The notes under the pieces: generated by a model
What the model saw: the letters and a program-made list of their open reading frames with translations, nothing else
The model's database searches: none
Told to the model about the DNA's origin: nothing
Program-made: the position numbers and the translations under genes
Assembly (NCBI RefSeq): GCF_000350225.1
Contig: NW_005179033.1
Span: forward strand, 62,001 to 126,000
Reading direction: 5' to 3'
DNA from: Chondrus crispus
Taxonomy: Eukaryota > Rhodophyta > Florideophyceae > Gigartinales > Gigartinaceae
DNA length: 64,000 bases
Shown: positions 28,795 through 39,466 of the stretch, one piece after another
How the letters are laid out: each line of letters opens with the position of its first letter
Position numbering within the stretch: position 1 is the stretch's first letter

Positions 28795-31545
28795 TGTCTA
28801 TTTGACAAATCACCTCAAATGAGGCTATGTACTCTATTGAGGCGTCGTTTTCCAATCCCGCCAAAAGGCCTAAAACCCCAAACTGTTCCTAACGGTGAGC
28901 CATATACTTTCCTGCCATCTTTTCCTTACACTCAGCACCTGTTAACCATAGCATCTGGCCTATATTTGTCCAGAGACATACTAACGCTTGAGACGAGGAA
29001 GCTCAAAAATTTCTCAGTCCCAAAAATGGCCAAAGACAGTCGTCTCACTCGCGGCGCATATGTCAACTGCGTGGCACCACGGGTTCTACGCCCTAACGAA
29101 GCCCGCAACATATTTGGGACAGGCTACAAGTCCGTCAAGTTGGAAGGGCGTGTGCTGGAAGTGCTGCCAAAAATTGTGAATGGCAGAAAATACAACCATC
29201 TTCGATGTGTTTTTCTTATTAGAACTGGAAAAAGTATGCCACGTTGCCTCTTGGATCTGTCAAGGCAGGCCGCGTAGCGTCAATAGGGTGCGAACCAGAC
29301 AAAGATCCACTGGACATCTTACAAAATGACTTTAGTGGCCAATCAGCACAACGTCCCTCTTCGCCCTCAACTTGAGCCCCCCCCCGATGAGCAACGATCA
29401 TCACGCAGATGACGTGCATAACACACAACATAGCCCCACAGCCAGATCAACCCCGCCACTATCACCACCTTCAATTGGTCAGATTGAAATGTCCACCATT
29501 GGAGACAGCTCAGAATCCGAAACTTACGTGGCACATAATCAAAAATGGAAACTTGGAGCTTCAGGCGAGTCTCTGAATGGGGATGTTCGAAAGATTTCAT
29601 GGAGTGTACTGTGCCCAGACGGAACTGTCATCAAGCAAGGGATCGCTCCTGAACACATGAAACCGTATGACTACTTTCTCGCCATGTTCCCAATTAGTCA
29701 TCTTCCGCTTATTGTTTCACTTACAAACCACAACCTTTCGTGCTGAGAATTGCTTGGATACCTCTGCAGGCGAAATACTTAAGTTTATCGGTACACTTCT
29801 ACTGATGAATAGGGTGAAGTTTTCTGAACGACGGGAGCTCTGGAGCCGGCAGTTCCATTCAGATTTTCTGAGCGTGCCAAATTTTTCAAGAGTGATGTCG
29901 CGGGTGAGGTTCGAGTCGCTACTACGCTGTATCAGATTTAGTCAGCAGTCTCAAGCACGCGCGGAGACATATACAGAAGAGCGTCAATGGCAGTTATGTG
30001 AAGGTTTCGTTGATGCTATTCACCAGCATCGTCTCCAGCATGTTACTCCGTCTAAGCTGCTGTATGTAGACGAGTCCATTTCACGCTGGTATGGGTTGGG
30101 AGGCTCATGGATTGACGTTGGATCGCCACATTATGTGGCCCTTGACCGCAAACCCGAGAACGGATTGGAAATTCAAAATATGGCTTGTGGCTGTTTAGGA
30201 ATCATGCTGGGTCTAAAACTTGTGAAATATGCAGTCGAAACGGCACGTATCAGTAGCCAATCACATGAAGCACTTAACCATGGTACAAAAATATTGGTTG
30301 ATTTATGTACGCCGTGGAATGACAAAGAGCGAATAGTATGTGATGATAGCTATTATGCATCGGTGGAGGCGGCGGAAACATTGCTGGAAAAATCTGCGAT
30401 TTACTGGTGTCATCAAATCATGTACAAAAGATTTCCCATGGGATATTTCAATAATCAGCAGCTTTTCGAGAAGGGAAGCTATAAAAAGCTAATCAGTAAC
30501 CTCCGGCTGAGTAGCGGTGAGCGAAAGGACATTGCAGCCGTTTGTTGGCTGGACCGGAAAAGACGACACTTTGTATCGACCGTCGGTAGTACTTCGCGTA
30601 CTGTGCTGCAGGAAAGGGTAAGATGGCGTCAGTTTACAGATGGTGCGTGTCGGATGGTAGTTCAAGTTGAGATGCCGCAGTTGGCATTTCAATATTACGG
30701 TGCTTGTGATTCGATTGACAGACACAACCGCATCAAACAGGATAGCATTGATCTCGAAAAATCCGTGGAAACAAAGGACTGGAGTTTTAGGATGAACTGC
30801 TCACTTATTGGTGTGATAATAAGTGACGCTTTCGTACTGTACGAAGGAGGTCGCGGAGGACGTCCTGTCATGAAGAAGCATCAATTCTGGTGTGCATTGG
30901 CTACAGAACTAATTTGGAACAGGTTTGATGACACTGGGCTGCGGTGCAGAGATGGGTGGGAACCAATGGTTCCTAAAATGGTCCCTCGCAGCGGTACGGC
31001 TGCTCATCTTACTCCCACGAAAAAGCGCCGCAGGGATAGAGATGGAAATTTCAGGTCAGGTCGCCTTCAAAAGAAGTGCAAATTGTGTGCAAAGAAGAGT
31101 AAGTGGGTGTGTTCCTCCTGCTTAGATGATGCTGATAGGGAGTCTTTTATATGTCACTCACAAACAGAGCGAGACTGCTTCAAAAAGCATCTAAACAAAT
31201 GCCATTAGCTACATATGGATTCAGTAAACTTTGGGAGAGCTGGTGGTATGTTACAGTTATATAGAAAGTTGTCAATAGTCGAATTGGTGCTTACTACATG
31301 TGCATATTTTCATTCTCTGCTCGACAAACAGACTAGGCGCGCGAAGTATCAGCTCGTTGACCTTGCAGAGGCGTTTCTGTCCATTAGTAATATTTCGTTC
31401 CTCCCCTGTCTTCGACGGTAAAGAAAGATGAACAGTCAAGGAGCGGTGTCCAGCTAGGGCGAGAGCAGTACGCGATGAGATTTCAATGGGCTCATTTGAG
31501 AATTTTTCGGACCTCAAATGGGACTATTTCAATGTCAAATAGACA
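28795..31545 (+). mobile_element. piggyBac-like transposon 1 with CTAG duplication
   Basis: It is 2751 bp. The ends are inverted: TGTCTATTTGACA on both sides, followed by a looser subterminal CCTCAAATG inverted motif. It contains one damaged piggyBac transposase on the + strand. It is inserted in the RT of copia-2, and removing the element plus one CTAG restores the RT frame. Confidence 0.9.
29026..31208 (+). pseudogene. piggyBac (DDE_Tnp_1_7) transposase, frameshifted
   Basis: Three blocks in different frames align in order with the intact transposase at 52360-54489. The N-terminal domain is at 29026-29275 (RLTRGAYVNCVAPRVLRPNE). The linker region is at 29378-29746 (KPYDYFLAMFPISHL). The nuclease is at about 29750-31208 with LYVDESISRWYGLGG, IVCDDSYYASVEAAE and ACDSIDRHNRIKQD, which provide the three catalytic Asp. 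A C-terminal cysteine-rich domain (CKLCAKKSKWVCSSC to CFKKHLNKCH) is typical of the family and binds the transposon ends. Frameshifts near 29225 and 29745 and a stop near 29376 make this copy defective, although the nuclease itself is one open frame. Confidence 0.85.
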
Positions 31546-31549
31546 CTAG

Positions 31550-32556
31550 CAGTCAAAGTTGCAGATGACATCTTACTTTCAGGAACCAAAGAAGATCTGG
31601 AGCGCTTTGTTAATCAGATTTCTCAGAAATACAAGGTTGGCACAATTGTTTCTGGACCTGGGGCCTTCATGTTTTATGGACTATCAATCTCGCAGGAAGA
31701 AGACACTGTTAGAACTTCTGGTGATGAGAAATTGATGGCATTAGAGCCGTATTCGATGTCCCACCCCCGCCGCCAAGAACTGGAAGAGTCACTAAATGCG
31801 GTTGAACTGTTTTCGTATGGATCCCTCAACGGTTCCCTTGTATTTATTGGAAGCTCTTCAAGACCTTTTTGCTCTTTTGCTACCAGCTATTTGCGACAGC
31901 GCCGGCCTGATTCTCTTGTGAAGGATATTGTATGTCAAAACAATATGCTTCGCAAACTCAAGAAGCTAAGCACCACGATCACGATGTCTCGTCCACACGG
32001 CCAAGGGGACCTACCGCTAAGTATTTTAGTCTTCTCAGATGCAGGGAGGCTCAAGGAAAGCGACAGCGGCCAGCTTGGCTTTATAGCCGTTCTTGTCATC
32101 CGAAAAATTGATATCAACTCGGCGTTTCACACCTTAAGCTGGTTCTCTCACAAATCCCGTCGCCCTGTCAAATCAATTGGCGCCGCTGAAACGCTTGCCG
32201 CTGGTTCCGGTATTGACGAAGGGAAAGAGTTAGCTCAAGCGTACCAAGAACTTTTGGGTATCTAGATTGATCTCGTCATGGCTGTGGACTCAAAAGAGTT
32301 GTACGACTCCCTCTCTACATGCTGCAACGCTACTGACAGATCCATTCGCGCCGATGTGAACCTCATTCGGTATGAGTTTGAAACCAAGAATATCGCTCAT
32401 ATGATTTGGATTCCCGGACGTCTTAATCCTGCTGACCCGCTTACAAAACCCGACAGCCCTCTTTGCGATTCCCTACAGTTGATGATGTTCTCTGGCAAGC
32501 TCCCCTTTGACTTTAAAGAATCCCAACATCGTGACAGCGAACAATTCCTTGGCTAA
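31550..32556 (+). pseudogene. pol: Copia-2 RT end and RNase H after piggyBac
   Basis: The frame resumes with AVKVADDILLSG, carrying the catalytic Asp pair in VADD, and runs through RNase H (VFSDAGRLKESDSGQ, then SIGAAETLAAGSG) to a TAG at 32263. Copia-1 has a sense Glu codon (GAG) at that position. After the stop the same frame continues (AVDSKELYDSLSTC, then IPGRLNPADPLTKPDSPL) to TAA 32554. A purine run AAGGGGGTTTTCAGAAGAG then leads to the 3' LTR. Confidence 0.85.
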
Positions 32557-32579
32557 GGGGGTTTTCAGAAGAGAGTGAA

Positions 32580-32753
32580 TGTGAAACATGAACTGCAGTT
32601 CTACAAATTGGTGCGGTGGGCCAAATATTACGTCTGATCATACGTGCGCAGTGTGCTGATCTCAGAGGATCCTTGACGCACCTTGACGCACGTAGATTCT
32701 CAGCAACTGTGACTTTGGAGCACAATTCGAGCCTGCATATGTCAGGCTTCCCT
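32580..32753 (+). repeat. Copia-2 3' LTR, truncated
   Basis: It matches 25002-25174 closely and stops after CAGGCTTCCCT, where unrelated sequence begins. About half of the LTR, including the TATA box, is missing. Confidence 0.85.
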
Positions 32754-33627
32754 GTTTAAGCCTTCGGTGGGGAGGCCCGCGTCCGCTGAGCCAGAATAGC
32801 TGTGGAGCACCTTTGTCTGGCCAAGCAATTGCTGGCAACAAGTCATCCAGCAACCATTGGTTGCTGGGGTTGGCAACCCCAGCCGGCCGTTGGTCACGCC
32901 TCACGCCCACACGTGTCCACATGTCGCACCCGGTGCGAGACTTCGTGGCGCGTTTATGTGCACAACTCGGCCCTCCCCCGCCTCGACGCCCACGTGAAAT
33001 TTGCGACAGTCGTTTGCTAGCATTTTACACTCTGTTTAGGAAACGGAGCACCACCGGACGGCAGAAGGGTGCCCAGAGTTCAGCTTTTTGAAATCAAATG
33101 CCTCCTTGGCATCGATCATGAAATGGAGAGAAGCCGGGGAGGCTGCTCCCTAGTTCATGATCGATGATGAAGTGGCTTCGCCGAAATCCCTTTCCTGTGA
33201 ACCACCCCGCCCTCGCTCCCTCCCCCCCGCCACCAACCCCCCTTCCCCCCCAAATATGACCACGTCCCCTCCTCCCCGCCACCCCCCTTCCCCTCAATAT
33301 CCCCACGTCCCCTCCGCGCCACCCCCCCTTCCCCCCCAAAATCCCCACGTCCCCTCCTCCCCGCCACCCCTCCCTCGCGCCCGACCACCACGCCCCATCA
33401 CCATCTTCCTCACCTCCTCAGTACCGTGACCAACACACATCCTCCGACATGCTTTTGTCCCCGCCACCGCGTCATCCTCCTAACATCGACACCGACATAG
33501 TCTCTCGCCGCACCCTCCATCCTTTCCATATCTTTCGTCTCATATCTCAATCCAGCCCCCTCCATCCCCCCCTCCCTCCTCCCATATTCCTTCCTCCCCT
33601 TCCTTTATTCCCGGCCCTAGGCGTGTC
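32754..33627. other. Intergenic region with C-rich minisatellite
   Basis: No gene is seen. From about 33200 the sequence becomes extremely C-rich on the + strand and contains the minisatellite listed separately. It could be the 5' region of the CHY gene. Confidence 0.5.
33222..33385. repeat. C-rich minisatellite, 42-43-bp unit
   Basis: Units start at CGTCCCCTC at 33263, 33306 and 33348, with a more divergent unit before. Each contains CCGCCACCCC and a short AT-containing spacer. Confidence 0.75.
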
Positions 33628-34244
33628 ATGTCCGCATACCCACTTATCGCCTTGACCGTCAACTCGCCCCCGGGCTTGCCCGCCTTCACCACCAAGCGAC
33701 TTGGCACAGAGCTTGCATATCACCCGGAGCTCTCCTGTGGGAACCCCGACAAATTCCATTTCGGCATGGACCCTACCTCTCACCACCACCACGACCACCC
33801 CGAGCCCTCCTCCCCGCAGCCCGCCGTCCCCGCGTGTAACGACCGCGCCGCCCCCGGCCCCAAGAAACCTCACCCCACCTCCCGCTCCACCGCCATGCAC
33901 GACGCCGTGCGCGCCATCCAGCAAGACCCCGCCCTCTCCGAGTCCCAGCAGGCCGAGCGCATCCACAATCTCTTCGCTGGGGCCCGCCAGCGCGCCCTCA
34001 GCCGCGAACCCGACCACACCGGCCACCCCACCCGCCGCTTCTCCGGCAAGGGCGTTTCCAAGTGCTGCGAAAACTACGCGCGCAACAGCTGGCTCAAGGC
34101 CGCTTGCTGCGGCAAGTACTACCCTTGCAGACGCTGCCTCGATGAAGATGAGGACCACGAAATCGACCGCCACGCTGCAGAGCTGGTCGCCTGCATCGCC
34201 TGCGGCGACCAGGACAAGCCCGTCGCCGACAATTGCCGCTCGTG
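33628..34244 (+). CDS. CHY zinc-finger protein, cut by assembly gap
   Basis: The frame opens at ATG 33628; a second ATG at 33766 (MDPTSHHHHDH) is an alternative start. After a His/Pro/Ala-rich disordered stretch comes a CHY zinc finger: CCENYARNSWLKAACC, YYPCRRCLDEDEDHEIDRH, CIACGDQDKPVADNC. This is the module that in RCHY1/PIRH2-type ubiquitin ligases sits before a RING domain and binds several zinc ions. The sequence breaks at a run of N from 34245 just after the last Cys, so any RING or other domain is unseen. GC-rich, C-ending codons set it apart from the transposons around it. It is probably a genuine host gene. Confidence 0.8.
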
Positions 34245-34344
34245 NNNNNNNNNNNNNNNNNNNNNNNNNNNNNNNNNNNNNNNNNNNNNNNNNNNNNNNN
34301 NNNNNNNNNNNNNNNNNNNNNNNNNNNNNNNNNNNNNNNNNNNN
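34245..34344. other. Assembly gap of exactly 100 N
   Basis: The run of N is exactly 100 long, the usual placeholder for a gap of unknown size. The reading frame across it cannot be trusted. Confidence 0.98.
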
Positions 34345-34512
34345 AAAATGAAAGAAAGAGCGGACAAACTTGAGCTGCTATTCAAATTCTTGTCACGAAG
34401 ACCCGAAGTTGCCGCTTGGGCTTGGATGGCAGGACTGTCTGTGGACGCGTTCAAAGTGAGCGTTCGTCGATCGAAGAGAGACGTGCAGATGCGCGCAGGC
34501 GCACCTCGATGA
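34345..34512 (+). other. C-terminal end of an unknown ORF after the gap
   Basis: The open frame after the gap reads KMKERADKLELLFKFLSRR and ends RRSKRDVQMRAGAPR at a TGA. It is helical and basic and shows no link to CHY proteins. Codon use differs from the part before the gap. It may belong to a different gene or to a transposon SANT-type protein. Confidence 0.3.
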
Positions 34513-36415
34513 AGAAGGCAATGAGGCTTCAGTGGCGCGTGCAAGTTTTTTGATGACTCCAAGGGGAAGGAGGTGTACCATTCCCACTGGTGTGGCATCT
34601 GTCGCATGGGTAAGGTTGTTGCGACACCCGAGTTCTTGGGAAAATTAGTAAGGGTTTCGAAAAATTAGTAAGGGTTTGGAAAAATTAGTAAGGGTTACCC
34701 TGCAATCAGTTTGTCTACCCAGGGTGAGCTAGTGAGGAGAGCAACCCACGTCCGGCCCGCCAACATAGGGCCAGGGATCGGTCCAAGTCGGGGTCCGGTC
34801 AGGGTCCAAGTTGAACATAAAAACCCCACGCTGAGCTCCAGCTTGGGGGAATCGATCTCAGCAACTTTCTGAGGTCGTGCCCTTTTCCTTGCCTACCTCG
34901 CGCGCGTCCGTACACCCAGACAATCCATTAAAGGGGCTCGGAATCGATCAGCACCATTGCAAAGGATGTGGCAACTGTTTTCCGATAGACACGTGCGACT
35001 TGCACCCGTGCCGCGAGCGCAGCCTGGACGCAAAATGTCCCATCTGCACACACTACCCATCACAATGCTGTCAGAACTATTGATGTGATGCGTTCGCGAC
35101 GCATTAATTTTGTCATGGAGTATCTGAAGGTGCGGCACCGAACACATCTACTTCATTTGATGATATTTTTCCTTCGGAAGAACCAACAATGTATCGGCGA
35201 TCGACTTAATCCGCCGATTGCTGTCCTCTGAAAATTATCGTTGGATATGTACGACTGCCGATTCCCGTCATTTCGTGAGAACCCAACCCCACCTTTGAAC
35301 GTCGAGCTTTCTGGAACGGCGATAAACCCTGGTCCATATTCGGGAGCAGCACATTCCTTCGAGCGACCACTGCCCGTCCCATCCTCATATCCTGCGCCGG
35401 TCAGCCACGCAGCTGAAGTTTCTCAGGCAAGGCATGCAAACTCCTCTCGTCATTCGTAGATAACTCACTGCTAATACTTACCGGTTCTCTGGCTGCGTGG
35501 ACGCCTTCCTTCCCACACGCCACGCCTAAGAAAATTGTGTCGAATTATGAAGCAGTCGGTCCAGTTGGACGCTCGACTGTCGGCAGCGGAACTGTTCAGA
35601 GTCTTCCTGCCTCGAAGGTACATGCGGCGCAATGGGCCAGGAAATTGCAGCCGCAACCGGGCATATCAAGGATGCTGTACAGTAACATCCATTCAAAATA
35701 TGGGAATAGGAATTGAATGTCTCGAAACAGACTTGGCACCGCTGGCCATTGTCGTGGTGAAGAGCATCGCAATTTCCTTTATCAACAACGTCGAATGGTT
35801 TTAGGCGGTTGGTATTAGGCAGTTTCTTATAAACAGCAACCGCGTCAACGACTATTTGAGGAGCACGATTCTGCGGGTCGCTGTCCTACGCAGTGCCAGA
35901 AACGCGTAGAAGCAATAAGGAATCGCGTTTGATATGCGGACCCTTAGAATGTTTATCTATCAAGCACTCACGGGGGGATTTTATTTGTCACGGAGGAGAG
36001 GATCCGACAAGAGATTCTTGCGAATCAGGGTAAGGCAGAGATCCCGAGGATAGTACTGTCGACGGACGGGCACGCGTTGTTGAAAGCGCTGCTGCGTACC
36101 AACCCATTACGGCAGCCGACATGCCAGGCTCTACGGAAGTTCAGGATTTTCGCGGGCGTAGAATTGGACGGGCCGAGCCACGAGGTGCCTCACAAAAACT
36201 CTGTCAAGAACGTGACGGACAAGATTGGGCATCCGTTTTACACGCAGGCTCAACACACCCCGACTTTTATTGTAGCGCACCATCATACATGACTACCCAC
36301 TGCATAATTATCCCTCTTCGTGATCGTCGTTGACTTCTCGCTGCACCCATTTCTCGTATCTATCATTAACGCGCGCGAATGCTTTCAGAGAGTCGCTGTA
36401 GTGCCTCTGGAGTAG
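34513..36415. other. Region without a recognisable gene
   Basis: It contains the 20-bp tandem repeat at 34641, a short Cys-rich ORF at 34877-35083 (CKGCGNCFPIDTC, then CPICTHYPSQCC) of unknown meaning, and a frame at about 35970-36292 (EIPRIVLSTDGHALLKALL) that reads protein-like but matches nothing I know. None is firm enough to call as a gene. Confidence 0.4.
34641..34696. repeat. 20-bp tandem repeat, nearly three copies
   Basis: AAAATTAGTAAGGGTTTCGA is repeated at 34641, 34661 and 34681, with small changes. Confidence 0.85.
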
Positions 36416-38130
36416 TTAGATGTATTCCGTCGGAGCATGTCTGGATTTCGCAGCCTCCAGTTTCAAAACTGAAGACTCTAGCACGTTTACGAGGTCCTGC
36501 TTGTACTTCGACCACTGCACTTCCCGCGACACCACCCTGTTTTGTTCACCCGAATTCCAATACCGGCTTATCTCCTCTTCCCGTGAGACGGACTCCCTTA
36601 TCGCGCTTGTCACCTCCGTGATCAAGTTTCCGGCAGCTTTGTCAGTGTTTTCACTTAAGCTCCTACGGCGGTGCCCCGTTGTAGACTCCGACTCTGCAGG
36701 CCGGACCCCATCATTAACGACTCGCATGTGCAACGATGGTACACCCTCATCGAAACCACCATCCATCATAACTCGAGATGAATTCCGCACGAATTCATCG
36801 TCACAATTTGGCGTCCCCAGCCCGGAAACTTTTAAAAAAACAAGCATCCGCTTTCCCAAAGCCGTAAGGCTATGTCTTCCATTATCCAACGTCGGCAAGA
36901 AACTCCTAAAAATTTCCGGATCGTTTTGTCCCGAACGCTCCCACCTATCTTTGTAGACAGTGAACCCAGTGCGTGTCCGCGCATACTGGTCCTTAAGTAC
37001 AGATGCCGCTCTACCACAAAGAGGTGGAAGACTCGGTTCGGCGTCCTCGACCCATCCATCAAAAGAGTACTCAATATGCTCGGAAGGTTCATTAAAGCGA
37101 TCAGCGATTGTTGCCCAGAAACTGTCCCGAGATCTTCCTGCGTCAAGCTGCGCTTTTGTCAGCTCTTGCTGTAACAAATTGATAGATTGGCGACAATGCT
37201 CATTATGGCGGAGCGTTATAATAAGCCTAGAAAATTCGGAGAGTGTGAAGGCAGGTTCACTTCCCGCCGAACTTGTGCCTAATTCAGCCGTATCACCCTC
37301 TCTTAGATCGCCAGCAGCATCCAACACAGTGTCGAACTCTGCATCTGAAGGAGCAGGGTACACACGCGCGCGCTTGGAAAGGACGAGGTTGTCTATTTTG
37401 ATCATAAACTCATTAAAAGAGGGGCAAAAAGGATTGGATGAGATCGTCTCTCTAAACGGAGTACCTTCAATATGAAGAAAACCACATAGCGATAGTTTCT
37501 CAACATGATGTCGTTGAGTTTTTCGTATGCTTTCCTGTTCGAATGCCTCGCCAGTTTTTGATGCTGCTTCTTCTTCAGGGATTTAAAGTATGAGAACATG
37601 AGACGTCTGTCCTTGACCTCGGGTGTTTCTGGAGCAGCTCGACTCTTCCCCTGAGAATGTGGGTCGAGTACCCGGTCATTGCGAGCAGTAATATTGTCCT
37701 GAAAAGTTGCGCCGATACTTGGCGGAAATGACGGGGGGTTCACGAAGAGCTTACACGTTGATTTCTGAGAAATTGATGCCATGATATTGGCTTTGAAGCT
37801 CGGAGAACTATTAGAATTGCTTGCTGGTGCCTGCGAGGAGTTAAAACCGGATCGGAAGGTAGATGGAGGACAAGGGGAATCAAAAACGGAGCTTGCCCCT
37901 GGGTTCTGGGGAGGGGATATGGAAGGAGATTCATTGTGTTCCTGCGCAAAGCTGGCATCGAGTACACGTGCAGTGTCGCAAGCGATCTCTTCGGCAGCTC
38001 GGTGTGTTGCACGTCGTGTTTGCGTAAAATGTCGAGGAGATCGCCGGAGTGCAAGCGGAGAGCGGGGAGCTTTGGAAGCAGTATTACGCGCCCTTGTCAT
38101 GGTGCTGGGCATGTGTGGGTTTCTTCGCAC
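36416..38130 (-). CDS. SANT/Myb-like transposon-associated protein, probably with one 56-nt intron
   Basis: Two minus-strand frames abut. 38130-37402 is a basic, Ser/Pro-rich N-terminus ending in a helical segment (RRLMFSYFKSLKKKQHQKLA). 37405-36416 carries the DNA-binding region (FTLSEFSRLIITLRHNEHCR, DSFWATIADRFNEP, LKDQYARTRTGFTVYKDRW). They overlap as ATGA, but a candidate intron at 37464-37409 (GTACTC donor, pyrimidine run, ATGAG acceptor) would fuse them in frame at LK/FM into about 552 residues. Proteins with this SANT-like trihelix pattern are often partners of Harbinger transposases, binding the element ends and DNA. The decayed transposase at 39467-40673 lies divergently 1.3 kb away and may be its partner. 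Confidence 0.65.
37409..37464 (-). other. Candidate 56-nt spliceosomal intron
   Basis: On the minus strand it runs GTACTC to TTTAATGAG, with a run rich in C and T before the acceptor. Splicing joins codon AAG to TTT without changing frame. The alternative is two overlapping ORFs. Confidence 0.4.
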
Positions 38131-39466
38131 AGAGAGGGAGAACTTCTAGCATATAAAATGGAGTGGGCGCTGTAGTCCCCAAAACGCGAACTCGCTTACA
38201 GAAGCGTGTGCACAGGAACGGTTCCCCGCACCCCTAACAGCCTCAAATCGTAGCCGTCGGGCGCCAATCAGAGACTGCCCAGTGCCCACTACGGTGACTT
38301 ACAGTGACGCGCGGTCACGCGATTTTGAACCAGCCATTTTCCCGCGTCTACATTCCCCCAGCTCCTCCCCGCCCCGCCCCGCACAGCTCGCCGCCATGCC
38401 CTCACCCGCCTTCCTCCTCGCCTTTCTCCGCGCCCTGCCGCTCTGCTTTCGCAGGGTGCGCCGCGGCTGCGCGTGCGGCGCGGCTTCCGCGCCTCGCCCG
38501 CGTGCGCAGCCATGCGCGATGAAGCAGAAGGGGTCTGGCGAGCTGCTTGCGGAGCTCGCTGTGCTCGTATTTGGATTTAATTCCACTCTTTCATTGTACT
38601 GCAAGGGCCACTGCACCGCTTCGAGTCCATGGAATTTTAGTAGTGTGCATATGGACTGGGTGTGGATTGGTACTTCCTTTAGCCAATAGATTTCGACCAG
38701 TTCGCAGAACTACCAAGCATTACAGTGGTTCTGTGTAGCATTCGTTGTGGCGTGCGATTAATTTAATGAAATGACCCGGCCAGTAGCATGACCGCAACTG
38801 GATGAAGGAAAACAAAAGAAACGAAAAGCGCCTGTTAGGACTGGCCCTCACCTGCTTGTGGGTCAGCGGCGAGGCGACTACAGAGAGACGCCTGGCTGGC
38901 TGTAAGTGCTTACAGACTCGCGCTGTTTCCTGTGGAGTTTCACCCCTATTGTTTCCAGTTGTAAGAGCATCTTCACCGGCGAGGGTCTATGGGATATAAT
39001 GTATTTGTCCAAAATTCCAGGTGGAGAATTACAACTGGCTCCCAGTCAAAATTTAGACCGAACTCGGCCGCGGTCAATGCTATTGATGGATGGAGGAAAA
39101 ATAGAATCCGTCTCCATCAGTGACGGTCTAATGGTCTATCCTCTGCTCTCGCACCCATGTCCCTTCACCTACGTCCGTAGCTCCTCAGCCCCTCTCACCC
39201 ACTCCCTATCTTCTGCTCTCGCACCCCCGTCCCCTCACCTGCCTCCATATCTCCTCAGCCCCTGTCACCAACTTCCTCTCTCGTCGACGATGAGTGTCAA
39301 CTGGGACCACCTCTTGCATGACAGTGATGACGACATTGTCGATACTGTCGCCATCATCGTAGCACAGGATCACCTTCACGAAGAGGATGATTGAAGGCAC
39401 GGGGGGTCCCGTCCTGGGCGTAGCTCAAACGTCCTATGAGACTTTTCAGACGGATATCGTCGTATC
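38131..39466. other. Region between divergent transposon genes; MITE-like sequences
   Basis: A GC-rich ORF at 38396-38689 (MPSPAFLLAFLRALPLCFRR) has no recognisable domain. From 38833 there is TGTTAGGACTGGCCCT (shared with the hairpin at 22961), a 31-bp sequence at 38918-38948 repeated at 44953-44983, and AGAGCATCTTCACCGG at 38964, the end of a MITE-like repeat. Confidence 0.45.

Larger units (their letters stand above)
25002..32753 (+). mobile_element. Older Ty1/copia retrotransposon (copia-2), interrupted by piggyBac
   Basis: This is a relative of copia-1 along its whole length. Order: 5' LTR (25002-25348), gag, protease/integrase, RT (to 28790), piggyBac insertion (28795-31545), rest of RT and RNase H (31550-32556), and a truncated 3' LTR (32580-32753). 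It has several frameshifts and stops and is a pseudo-element. Because the 3' LTR is incomplete, no target duplication can be checked. Confidence 0.92.

Noticed and set aside
35970-36292. Protein-like frame containing EIPRIVLSTDGHALLKALL
   Set aside because: It is short, lacks a start and matches no family I know; noted only in the region entry.
38396-38689. GC-rich ORF beginning MPSPAFLLAFLRALP as a signal-peptide protein
   Set aside because: The hydrophobic start is short and Arg-rich sequence follows at once; there is no domain and the sequence is biased in all frames.
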